Shown here in pieces: positions 24,243-33,270 of a stretch of 64,000 bases of DNA. The notes below the pieces were generated by a model. It did no database searches and had not been told where the DNA came from. It worked only from the letters and a program-made list of their open reading frames with translations. A program made the position numbers and the translations under genes. Where the stretch lies: assembly GCA_030248225.1 (NCBI GenBank), contig JASANE010003464.1, positions 1 through 64,000 of the forward strand, in the 5' to 3' direction. Numbering within the stretch: the first letter of the stretch is position 1; each line of letters opens with the position of its first letter. Source of the stretch: Trileptium ribeirensis. Lineage: Eukaryota > Nematoda > Enoplea > Enoplida > Thoracostomopsidae.

Positions 24243-25409
24243 CTAAGCACGAACTCTCCTAGCAGGAGGGTTCATAGGCATGACAGGGTCACGATGTCGA
24301 GTCGGCGGAGCAAAAGGCACGGTTTGTCTGACTGGGGCAGGTGGTCGGAGAGCAGGGTTTCGAGGGATCAAGCGCGAGATTACCACTCGAGCTTCGGGCC
24401 CGTGTGGTATATAGTCCGTGTACACTCGACGGCGGTCCCTAGCCTGACGATGTGGCTGGCGTCGAGTGAGTTCGGGAGGCTCTGTCCTCTCCCCGATCTT
24501 TTCACTAGAAGGTCCCAACACAGGGGAACCCTCACTTTCTTCCGTAGAAGGGTCAAGTTCGAAGCGGGGTCTTCGACTAGGTCCCGGTAAAAGTTGACTC
24601 AGGGGTATTTCATCTTCCCAGACTTCCCAACTAACATGCGGTTGAGCTTTAGCGTGTGCAGGTCGAGCTAGAGTCCCTTTCACGGCCGGCGGAGGATGCG
24701 CTGCGCGGCGGCGCCTTCTTCCTCCCCGAATAGAAGAACCCTCGGTTGACTCGCCTATGGTTGACGTTGTCTCGCTAACCGTGGGAACGGCTCGTTTTCG
24801 AGATCGTTTGGCTTCACCGCCCTCCGAAGATTCGGTGGGTCGACGTGACTCTTTCGTATCTCTTTCCTTTTCCTCACGTCTCTTAGCCAAGCTTTCAACA
24901 AATTCTGCCACAATGTCATCGGCGGCCGTTTGGGCCTCCGAGGGTTGGTGCTGCATAATAGGTCCTGCTAAATATTCTACTAAATCGGTTGCGTCTTGAA
25001 GTTCTCCTCGGGCACGGGCCTCTTCCTCTTTGATTCTCTTCCTTTCTTCTAATGCCCATTCCCATTCTGCTTGTTGGTTTTGTCTCCTAGTGGTCCAGTG
25101 ACCGAAGGAAGAAACCTGAGGGGTACCGGTCTCTTGTTCCGGTAGGGGTGATAACGCAACAGGGGTTATCCAATGGTGAGGTGGGGTCTTAGTTTTACGT
25201 TCCGCAAGAGGCGAAAGTAAGGGTGGTATTGTCCACCGATGCGGGGGCGTTGGGGAATCCACAGTTTCAGGGGACGTGTTTTCAGAACCTGCAGAGGACA
25301 CTGGTTCGCTAGCCGGTGTAAGGGTTTTAACTGGTTTCTGTCGTGGTTTAGGTACTGGTTTTTTAGTTGGGGCGGGTTCTGCGGTAGGCTGGCTATAAAC
25401 TGGGGCGGA
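24243..25409 (-). pseudogene. Proline/charge-rich linker with coiled coil, NADAR element
   Basis: This frame is the same as the NADAR ORF and the segment upstream; it lies between TAA at 25410-25412 and TAG at 24243-24245. After the TAG it stays open, acidic then basic, to TAG at 24063-24065, then runs into NADAR. Features: proline-rich TPP/SPLPE repeats at the start, a strongly charged helical stretch (EERKRIKEEEARARGELQ and following acidic residues) likely to be a coiled coil, a lysine/arginine cluster KRSRKRAV resembling a nuclear localisation signal, RRRRR, and a long disordered Pro/Arg-rich tail. No enzyme domain is seen. Low complexity prevents family assignment. Likely role is a Gag-like or scaffold linker; this is inference. 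Confidence 0.65.
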
Positions 25410-26141
25410 TTACGTAGGTGGTGGTCTAGGAGGTGTCGAGTATGGTGTAATCCATTCGTCTGGGGTATACTCCTCTAGCGTGGCTTCGAATCCTAGCGGC
25501 ATTAGCGGTGTGTGCGGTAGCGGGGTAGGTGGAGCTGAATATGCGTGGCGAGGCTTGGGATATTGTTGTTCGTACAACCCAGGAGGTTCACGATGGAGGT
25601 GGTACGGTACCGGTGGTTTGTCTGACTCGGTGACCAAGCGTTGTGAGTGGGGACTGCGGTAGGTTTGAGTAGCGGCTGCGGCGCAGCGTTGGGCAGGCGT
25701 AAGCGACGAGGTCTGGACGGCATGTTCTACGGCTGAAGTTGGAGAGATAGCTTGCTCGGGCGCGTGAGGTGAGGACTCGTCTGGATCCTGCGAGGCAAGC
25801 AGTTCGACAAGGCCCAAGTCGTTGACGTTGAATGGTCGTAACGAGCGGCCATTGCCCGAGCGTGGCAGAGCTAAAGGCCTAGTCGGTTCCTCAGTTCTGT
25901 CGGATCGCTCTTGTTCCCGTATGGTAACTGGGGCAGTATGTCGTCCGTATTCTGGAGAGAATGAGCCTAGGGGTTTATCAAGCGCGTAAGGCAAATTAGC
26001 AGGGTCTCGTGTAGCGAGTTCTTGCGAGATAGCGGGCCATTCGGTGCCGGGAGTTCTATCGGCATCACAAATAGGTAATCTGTTTTGTTGTGGAGCTCCG
26101 GATGAACCGTGAGCTGGGGTCTGGATGGCTAATTGTTCCAC
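25410..26141 (-). pseudogene. Proline-rich disordered segment, NADAR element
   Basis: About 243 residues, disordered, rich in Pro, Ser, Thr, Gln and Ala, ending in TPYSTPPRPPPT before TAA at 25410. It is in frame with the segment downstream and one frame off from the segment upstream, where a single-base indel near 26140-26160 explains the shift. No domain recognised. Composition fits a long flexible linker in a polyprotein rather than an enzyme. Confidence 0.6.
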
Positions 26142-26644
26142 TACGGTGTCCGGGGTCTAGTGGGGTCAGGTGTCCCAGCAGTGGCACGGGTTGAGCTTTC
26201 GCTTGCCGCGCCAGGGGCAGGCGGTGTCGGAGCGGTCGGGGGTTCTTGTGGCAGCGTAGGTCTTACGAATGGATCAGGAGCTGATGAAGGTTCAGGGGCT
26301 GCGTCACTCACAGGTTCTTGAGTTGGGGCTGGTTCAGTCAGCGGTCCGGGTGCGGTCGAGCGCCTCCAGGGCATCTCGATTCCTTCAGGCCATGGGTCGT
26401 CAATGTCTCCACAGAAAATGAAACGCGTTGGGTCGGCTAGAGGATCATATGCTGGTCCTCCAAACATACGGTAGAAGCGTTCTCTAACGTACTCGGGTGG
26501 GAGGTTAACGGGAGCGTCTGGGGGAAGTCCCATTAACTGGCGCGTAAGTCGTTTCCAAGCTTCTTCAGTAGGAAGTCTCCGCGGCGGTTTGGCAGGAGCT
26601 TTGCCCTTGCCACGATCCTGCCCTTTCACGGCTACAGCAACCAT
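26141..26644 (-). pseudogene. Start of the post-RNase H region, NADAR element
   Basis: About 167 residues. A basic start (KGQDRGKGKAPAKPPRR) leads to a compact, possibly folded patch (EEAWKRLTRQLMGLPPDAP, then EYVRERFYRMFGGPAYDPL, then DDPWPEGIEMPW), followed by a Pro/Ala/Thr-rich tail. It is in the same frame as the RNase H ORF, separated only by one TAA at 26669-26671, so the two were probably continuous. No family recognised; the Trp/Arg-rich patch is the only segment likely to fold. Confidence 0.6.
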
Positions 26645-26668
26645 TCGAGTATGGTCCTGTGCGTCATA

Positions 26669-27675
26669 TTATGCTTCGTCAGCAGAATCAGAGAAGTCCA
26701 CGTCATGTCGGGGATCGCGTGAAAGTCCGTCTGCATTGGCATTAGCCTTACCAGGGCGGTATTCGATATTGAATCCACCGAATTCCACGAGTAACTCATT
26801 ACGCCATTGGGCTAGGCGTGAGTTGCGCGGTGGTCTCTCAAATAATGCCTTGAGTGGCTTGTAATCAGTCTCAACATGGAATTCGTGTCCAAGCAGGTAA
26901 TGCCTGAAATGTAGAGCGGCCCATCGAATAGCGAGGGTTTCAGTCTCAATAGCGGGGTATCGGCGTTGAAAGTCCACTAGGGATTTGCTAGCGTAAGCGA
27001 TAGGTAACGTCCCTTTATCAGTCTTCTGCGAGAGCACGGCTCCTAAAGCGTATCCTGAAGCGTCCGTTTGTAGTATGAAGTGTTTGGAAAAGTCCGGGTA
27101 GATGAGTAGTGGTTCTTGTACTAGAGCTTTGCGTAGTTTTCCGAAGGCTTCCTCGCATTGCGGTGTCCATTTAAATTCGTTGTCCTTACGTCGGAGAGCA
27201 TTGAGTGGTTCACAAATTTCGGAGTAGTGTGGTATGAATTTGTGGTAGTAACCGACAAGTCCTAAGAAGCTCTGTAATTGTTTGAGTGTTTCGGGTCGTT
27301 TGTAGTTATCTATCGCGGCTGTTTTCTCGGGGTCAGGTTTAACTCCTTCGGAGCTAATAATATGTCCGAGGTATTTTAATTATTTCTGTCCGAATTGACA
27401 TTTAGAGGGTTTTAGTTTGAGATTAGCCTTACGAAACCTATCGAAGACTGTAATGAGATCTGCTAAGTGTTGTTCGAATGTGGGTGAGAAAACTAATATG
27501 TCATCTATGTAAATGAGGCATCTTTCCCATTCCAAGCCTTTTAATTGATTGACATGCACCTTTGGAAGGCGCCAGGTGAAGAGTTTAGGCCAAACGGTAA
27601 AACATTGTATTCATACTGTCCATGGATAGTGACAAAGGAAGTCTTTTCCTTGGTTTCGGGGTCTAATTCTAATTG
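26669..27675 (-). pseudogene. Ty3/gypsy reverse transcriptase (palm/thumb) and RNase H
   Basis: Continues the RT that begins upstream. Visible in minus-strand frames: FGLNSSPGAFQRCM, then a frameshift near 27550, IYIDDILVFSP with the catalytic YIDD box, LKLKPSKCQF, LGHIISSEGVKPDP and LGLVGYYHKFIPHYSEI. The RNase H part has LQTDASGYALGAVLSQ (catalytic Asp), PIAYASKSL, a YPAIETETLAI helix (catalytic Glu), FHVETDYKPLKAL (Asp) and the end motif RPGKANANADGLSR. Breaks are TAG at 27676, a frameshift and a stop near 27380. RT would copy genomic RNA and RNase H would remove it. No integrase follows; the frame runs into the proline-rich region after a single TAA. Confidence 0.93.
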
Positions 27676-28677
27676 CTAAAATCCTTTGTTTAGATCCAAA
27701 CTTGACATGAATTTGGTGTTTCGCAGGCATCCTAATATGTCGTCGATGCGGGGTAACGGGTACAAATCGCGTTCGGCGACTACGTTGAGCTTACGGAAAT
27801 CCACACACAAGCGTAAAGTGCCGTCACTCTTCGTGACGTACACTATGGGGGAACCCCAAGGTGAATCTGATGGTGTTATGAGACCTGCCTCTACCATGTT
27901 GTTTAGTTCTTCCCTCAAGGGTTCGCGTAAAGAATGCGCCAAACGATATGGCACTTGTTTTATGGGTTTCGCGTCCCCTGTAATTATCCTCTGCTGGTGC
28001 ACACCACACATTCCTAAGTCGAATGGGTGTACACTGAATATGTCGGCGTTTTCAGAAATGGTGGTTTTCAATTGTTTTAGTTCATAAGGGTTAAGTGTAG
28101 TTTGCCCAAAATCGATTTTGCTTAATACCTGTATGGATCGTTCTGTGTCAATTGTCTTATTTTGGTCGTTAATGACCTGTACTACATTATCACGTGTAAC
28201 TCCTATGCGGTTGCATTGTTTAGTGTGCTGAGGAGGTCCGAGCTGAAGTAGACGCTGATTGCTGTCGTATAAGAGCTCGACCTCGTTGTCGTCAAGCATC
28301 TCGATGTGTCCTATTGTTCGTCCTGCGTGTATTGCAACTGGTAAGTTTCCAAAGTTCAGCATTGCTACTGGAATCATGCGTTGACCAGTGAGTACCAAAG
28401 CGTGAGCTATGGCGATGTCCCTAATGAAGGGGTCCGGTACGAATAGTGCTTGGCCAGCAGGCGGTTGTGTGATCTCGGGGATAGCGTTGATGAATAGTTC
28501 AGTATTCGGCGGTATCAGGGTATATTTCCTAGCTACTACATTGATAACGGGCGGTCGATAATCCCCTTGGTCGGCGAAGGGCGCCGAACAGTTCTCAATT
28601 CCGTTTGATAAATCCAAGCAGCGGTCCTTGAAATTTATGGCTACATACGGTAGTAAAGCCATGAAGTCTGTACCCAA
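27676..28677 (-). pseudogene. Protease C-terminus and reverse transcriptase N-terminal part
   Basis: 333 residues. The first part (GTDFMALLPYVAINF) completes the aspartic protease fold from the preceding frame, from which it is separated by one TAA codon in the same frame. A linker of ~180 residues follows. Then come RT fingers and palm: KQVPYRLAHSLREPLREEL, LITPSDSPWGSPIVYVTKSD, LRLCVDFRKLN, LYPLPRIDDIL and FMSSLDLNKGF, which contains the first catalytic Asp of the palm. These are diagnostic for Ty3/gypsy (Metaviridae) RT. The frame ends at TAG 27676, directly after the palm motif; homology resumes immediately in the same frame, so this stop is a point mutation. Confidence 0.93.
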
Positions 28678-29948
28678 GATACATTAGTACGGTGTGTCGG
28701 TAGTTACTTGGAAGTCGCATGGAGTGCTCAGCGAGCCTATTGTAATTGGTGCTTTCACTACTCCACTAACTGTCAGTTCCTGTTGTGTAGCTGATACTAT
28801 GCGGGTGGTGTTGGTGTCTCTGGGTACTAGACCTAAACGGGCGGCTAGGGCTTGGGACATAATCGAGACATCAGCTCCTGTGTCTACAAGTGTCGTGACT
28901 GGAGTGCCAAGTATAGTTGCGTTGATGAGAAGTGGGGTATTGCCAGCATTCATGGTGTTCAATTGCCTGGTGGACATACTTTGTCGAGGTCCGCGGCGTA
29001 AGTCACGAGTAGGGGCAGCGAATAATTCATCGTCTTCAATGAATACAAGTTCCTCTTCGGCCGACGCACGGGTGGTCAACAGTCGGTTAGAACGACGCGG
29101 GGCACGATTGGACACAACGGACACGCGCGGTGTCCCCGAAGGTACAATCGAAACCCCGGTCGGCGAAACCTGGGGGTGTAGTGTTCTCTTCAGGTGGTGC
29201 GCTAGGGCCTCTTTTGTCGGCTCTAATCCACCTAATTGCTTTTCGAGGTTTTCCGTCCGTTTTGGTCAGTCTCCCGCGGCATGGTAGCCATCGGGGCAGG
29301 TAGTACGCGTACTTAGGGGAGACTTTACACTTGGTCATGCAGTAAACCAGACTAAGTACACTGACGATGATAGTAACTATAAAGTAAGGCGAAAGTCCAG
29401 TATACTCCAAGGCAGGAAAGTTGACTATCTTCAGAACTTGTTCCTTGGCTATCTGGGCTACCTGTAAGTTGGTCGCCTTAGCATCGTCGAGTGAACTCCA
29501 GGTTAGAGGTCTTAATTTGACACCGGAGAGCCGGTCAATAGTAATATTTGGTCCAAATTTGATTGTAATTTCCTCTGGCTTTAGCATGCTCGTTAGTACA
29601 ATCGATCCTACGACTAACTGTGTATAGTTTCCCTGGGGAAACCATAAAATTCCGTTTGGCGGGACCTTAATAGTCTTACCTAAGGTTACATGCGCGAAGT
29701 GTCTACGATTAGTCAGTATTACTTCAGGTTCACTAGTCCTAACTAGAACACCTTGAATAGTTGTGTGAACGGCTGTATCATTGGCGAGTGGGCCGATAAG
29801 CGTGCGGTTGCTACATGCGTGTTTGGTGGATTCTGGCACGAATTCGCCGGCGATGATCCATTCTAAGCAATTTGTACTGGGGTCGGTTAGCAACGCGTGG
29901 GGTGCACAAAAAGCAATTCCGGGTCTGTGCTTGCATGATCCTAGATTC
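28338..29948 (-). repeat. Inverted repeat arm 1 (NADAR element, minus copy)
   Basis: About 1.61 kb that pairs with 30975-32584 in opposite orientation, covering Env tail, protease and the start of the linker to RT. The arms are separated by ~1.03 kb of Env N-terminal sequence. Protein-level differences between arms are few. Confidence 0.92.
28684..29124 (-). pseudogene. Retroviral-type aspartic protease, minus copy
   Basis: 147 residues with the active-site motif LVDTGADVSIMS and a downstream hydrophobic/Gly segment, matching pepsin-like retroviral proteases, which work as dimers to process polyproteins. An acidic stretch (EEELVFIEDDELF) precedes the domain. The frame stops at TAA 28684; the inverted copy at 31084-32649 has a sense codon there and stays open. 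Upstream, a frameshift near 29160 separates it from the Env tail; the inverted copy lacks that shift too. So this copy is a decayed version of a continuous Env-protease-RT frame. Confidence 0.9.
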
Positions 29949-30007
29949 AGAGATTCGAAGCGCACATGTCCCAATCTGGCTGCATATTGCGGTAGCGGTA
30001 GTCTCAA
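29087..30007 (-). pseudogene. Env-like glycoprotein, C-terminal half with transmembrane anchor
   Basis: About 306 residues. Several N-glycosylation sequons (CSNRT, LANDT, GNYT, PNIT) are followed by one strongly hydrophobic segment (YFIVTIIVSVLSLVYCM) that would anchor the protein, then a basic cytoplasmic tail (KCKVSPK, RWLPCRGR). This is a class I type layout: ectodomain, anchor, short tail. Reading continues toward the protease in the inverted copy, but here a frameshift in the tail ends the frame at 29087. The start shown is simply the first codon after a stop; the true upstream part is the fusion-peptide fragment at 30004-30971, one frame away. Confidence 0.75.
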
Positions 30008-30971
30008 CTACGTAAGCGTGTCAGGCACGTTCCACCCAGTGTTGTACACCCGAAAATAAGGTCGAACATCACTGCGTTTGGGCAGGGTAACTGCAAAATA
30101 AAGTCGAAGCGAAATCCCGTTAAATCTACACTTACGGGCATTACGCGTCCAAGCCGATAAGCCAAGCTGGGTTCTCGCATCAAAATGGTCTTAGAAATGC
30201 GTGGATCCATGGCGAATAATCGTCGTAGCATAACGACATCGATAACAGCAGGGGAGAGTTCACCATTTAGCATAGACTCCATGATGGCTTGTACCGACGA
30301 GCGCATATTCGCTCGAAGTATGTGGTCAATCAGTTGATGGTGCACGTGGGTGACCTCTTTCTGGTCGGCACATCTGACCTGTTCAATCATGGAGACTACC
30401 TCCTGCATGCTGTGGTGCAGAAATGCATAAATGTCCTCATTAGCGCGGGTTAATTGCTTTATTGCCTTAGTGTTCCGAAAAGAAACGTCATTCGTCTCAC
30501 TCATAAACTTTTCGAGAACGGTCACTTGCTGACGTACGTTTTTAATATGGACGCCGTTAGCGAAGGCCATCCCTAAACCTAGAAAACCGGAAACAGCGCC
30601 GGCAGCGGCGGCGATTAGGCTTGCAAAGCGTTTTTCTCGGCGGTTGGTAAGGTCACATAGGTGCTCGTTCTCTACGCAGAAGGAATGCACAAGCAGCGAG
30701 TAATAATTGGTATCTAATATGCCATGATATGCATCGTCCAGTTCACGTTCTAGTGCGCTCAAGGTTGTATGCAGCTGCGGGTACTCAGTACAATTCGCTT
30801 TCCTGCAGCAATCAGCTCGGCAGGAACCGTTGACATCATACGGTAGACAAACGTTGCTTACGTAGGGGTCTGACTTGCGTTCCCAGTCTCTCAAAGACAG
30901 CTGCAGGACCACTGGCAAATGCGTAGTCTGATCAGAGGTGATTACGAAACCTTGCGGTTCGACATCCTCCC
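30004..30971 (-). pseudogene. Env-like glycoprotein, furin site and fusion peptide
   Basis: Open frame still open at its 5' end, where it meets the inverted copy near 30972, so the true N-terminus is lost. A Cys-rich region (CLPY, CRADCC, CTEY) precedes a basic cleavage site RREKR, directly followed by a hydrophobic Ala/Gly-rich stretch (FASLIAAAAGAVSGFLGLG) typical of fusion peptides. A long helical region follows (heptad-like, VRQQVTVLEKF and following). This matches the baculovirus F/errantivirus Env architecture. Cleavage and membrane fusion would be the family role; this copy is broken by a frameshift near 30060 and a stop near 30008 and cannot make a full protein. Confidence 0.8.
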
Positions 30972-30974
30972 CTA

Positions 30975-32584
30975 GAATCTAGGAGCCTGTAAGCACAGAC
31001 CTGGAATCGCCTTCTGCGCACCACACGCGCTACTAACCGACCATAGCACAAATTGCTTAGAATGGATCATCGCAGGTGAATTCGTGCCAGAAACCACCAA
31101 ACATGCATGCAGCAACCGTACGCTTATCGGCCCACTCGCCAATGATACCGCCGTACACACAACTATCCAAGGTGTTCTAATAAGGACTAGTGAACCTGAG
31201 GTTATACTGACTAATCGTAGACAGCTCGCGCACGTGACTCTAGGTAAGGCTATTAATGTACCACCCAACGGAATCTTATGGTTTCCCCATGGAAATTATA
31301 CACAGTTAGTAGTAGGATCGATCGTATTAACAAGCATGTTAAAGCCAGAAGAGATTACAATCAAATTTGGGCCGAATATTACCATTGACCGGCTCTCCGG
31401 TATCAAATTAAGACCTTTGACATGGAGCTCTCTCGACGATGCTAAGGCGACAAACTTACAGGTAGCTCAGATAGCCAAGGAGCAAGTCCAAAAGATAGTT
31501 AACTTTCCTACTTTAGAGTATACCGGACTTTCGCCCTACCTCATCGTTACCATCATCATTAGTATACTCAGTCTGATCTACTGTATGACCAAGTGTAAGG
31601 TCTCTCCTAAGTATGCCTACTACCTACCCCGATGGCTACCATGCCGCGGGAGATTGATTAAAACCGACGGAAAACCCCGAAAAGCAATTAGGTGGATTCG
31701 AGCCGATAAACGAGGCCCTAGCGCACCACCGGAGGAGGAGACTACACCCCGAGCTTCGCCGACCGAGGTTTCGATTGCACCTTCGGGAACGCCGCGCGTA
31801 TCCGTTGTGTCCAATCGTGCCCCGCGTCGCTCTAACAGGCTATTGACAACCCGTGCATCTTCCGAAGAAGAACTTGTCTTCATTGAGGATGATGAACTAT
31901 TCGCTGCTCCTGTCCGTGACCTACGCCGTGGACCTCGACAAGGTATGTTCACTCGACAATTAAATACAATGAATGCAGGTAACACCCCACTTCTCATAAA
32001 TGCGACCATACTCGGCACCCCAGTCACGACACTTGTGGACACAGGAGCTGATGTCTCAATCATGTCCCAAGCCCTAGCCGCCCGTTTAGGTCTAGTGCCC
32101 CGCGACACTAACACCACCCGTATAGTATCAGCGACACAACAGGAACTGACAATCAGTGGAGTAGTGAAAGCACCAATTACAATAGGTTCGCTAAGCACTC
32201 CATGTGACTTTCAAGTGACTACCGACACACCGTATGAATGCATCTTGGGTACTGACTTCATGTCCTTACTGCCGTATGTAGCCATAAACTTTAAGGACCG
32301 CTGCCTGGACTTATCAAACGGAACGGAGAACTGCTCCGCTCCTTTTGCGGACCAAGGAGACTATCGACCGCCCGTCATCAACGTAGTATCAAGAAAATAC
32401 ACACAGGTGCCACCGAACACCGAACTATTCATCAACGCTGTTCCCGAGATCACCCAACCGCCCACTGGCCAAGCACTATTTGTACCTGATCCCTTCATAA
32501 GAGACATTGCCATCGCACACGCCCTAGTTCTCACCGGCCAACGCATGATTCCAGTTGCAATGATGAACTTTGGAAACCTACCAG
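30975..32584 (+). repeat. Inverted repeat arm 2 (truncated second copy)
   Basis: Reverse-oriented copy of 28338-29948. It starts at GAATCTAGG next to the open end of the minus copy's Env frame and ends at TACCAG (32584), after which unrelated sequence begins. Confidence 0.92.
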
Positions 32585-32649
32585 GTACTCGGACCGGAAC
32601 TTGTAAGCTAGAACTTTGCACCACAACATTAAGAATTCCAACGCTGTAA
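31084..32649 (+). pseudogene. Env C-terminal half fused in frame to aspartic protease
   Basis: A single uninterrupted frame of 521 residues, the longest in the window. Order: Env ectodomain with sequons (CSNRT, LANDT, GNYT, PNIT), transmembrane segment YLIVTIIISILSLIYCM at ~residues 155-171, basic tail, an acidic linker (EEELVFIEDDELF), protease motif LVDTGADVSIMS, then the protease C-terminal part and the start of the RT linker. The last ~20 residues after NFGNLP are non-homologous read-through past the truncation point at 32584. The frame is also open upstream of the first listed codon (a GTG). It shows that Env and protease belong to one polyprotein in this family. RT is missing, so the copy is dead. 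Confidence 0.88.
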
Positions 32650-32764
32650 GATTGGCTAACATAAATTGCCTCAAGCACCAGCGAGTGCGTTTTAATATAT
32701 TGGAGAAAAGTACCATATCTGCAAGGCAGCCAGAGTAATCAAAAACAAAAAGTGTCCTACGGAA

Positions 32765-32932
32765 CTGGCTAGTCCAAAGTGGGGGCCCCGGCATTTTCGG
32801 CTGCCCCCCCGGCAAAAATTCGGGTACCTCCCGGCTCAAAGGCCCCTGCTGAGAAAAATAAAAGTTTAAACGCGACAAAATCCGGCAAAATCCGCCCCCC
32901 CCGGTATAATTTCCGAAATTTGGACTAGCCAG
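32765..32932. mobile_element. 168-bp MITE with 14-bp terminal inverted repeats
   Basis: Ends are CTGGCTAGTCCAAA and its exact reverse complement TTTGGACTAGCCAG. CGGAA flanks both sides (32760-32764 and 32933-32937), a 5-bp target duplication. The interior is C/G-homopolymer rich. No coding capacity. The DNA transposon superfamily is undetermined. Confidence 0.85.
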
Positions 32933-32981
32933 CGGAATAACATGTAACAAAATTATGTCATTTTAGGAAAGCCAGGACGAT

Positions 32982-33270
32982 GTGAAACATCTTTCGTCTA
33001 TTGAGCTATTACAGTGGTTGAAGTTGAAGTCTTTAGCAATGAGACGTAAAAGAGTGGCTTTAACCTTAGTCTATAAGATTATACAGGGGCTGGTATGTCG
33101 AAATTTTGAAGAATATGTTGAGTTTGAGTTCCTGTCTATGCCGATTTTACAACTAGGTATACCATTACGGTCAAAGTTCTTATGAAAAACTGGCGTCAAT
33201 TTTGTGGATACCCAATGGAATAGGTTGCCAAAGTCTGTGGCTTTGACTGGGTCAGTTTCGACATTTTAAC
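32982..33270 (+). pseudogene. Non-LTR retrotransposon ORF2 C-terminal tail
   Basis: Short frame (32982-33185) followed by a frameshift. LKLKSLAMRRKRVALTLVYK matches the RRxRGDLIxVYKI region that follows the RT in CR1/L2 and Jockey elements. QWNRLPKSVAL near 33210 matches the WNsLP motif close to the C-terminus. A 5'-truncated relic; about 85 residues remain. Confidence 0.65.

Noticed and set aside
28694..29287. Plus-strand frame of 197 codons, and similar frames opposite Env and protease (for example 31620-32198 minus)
   Set aside because: They are antisense to well-supported protease/Env sequence and show no own motifs.
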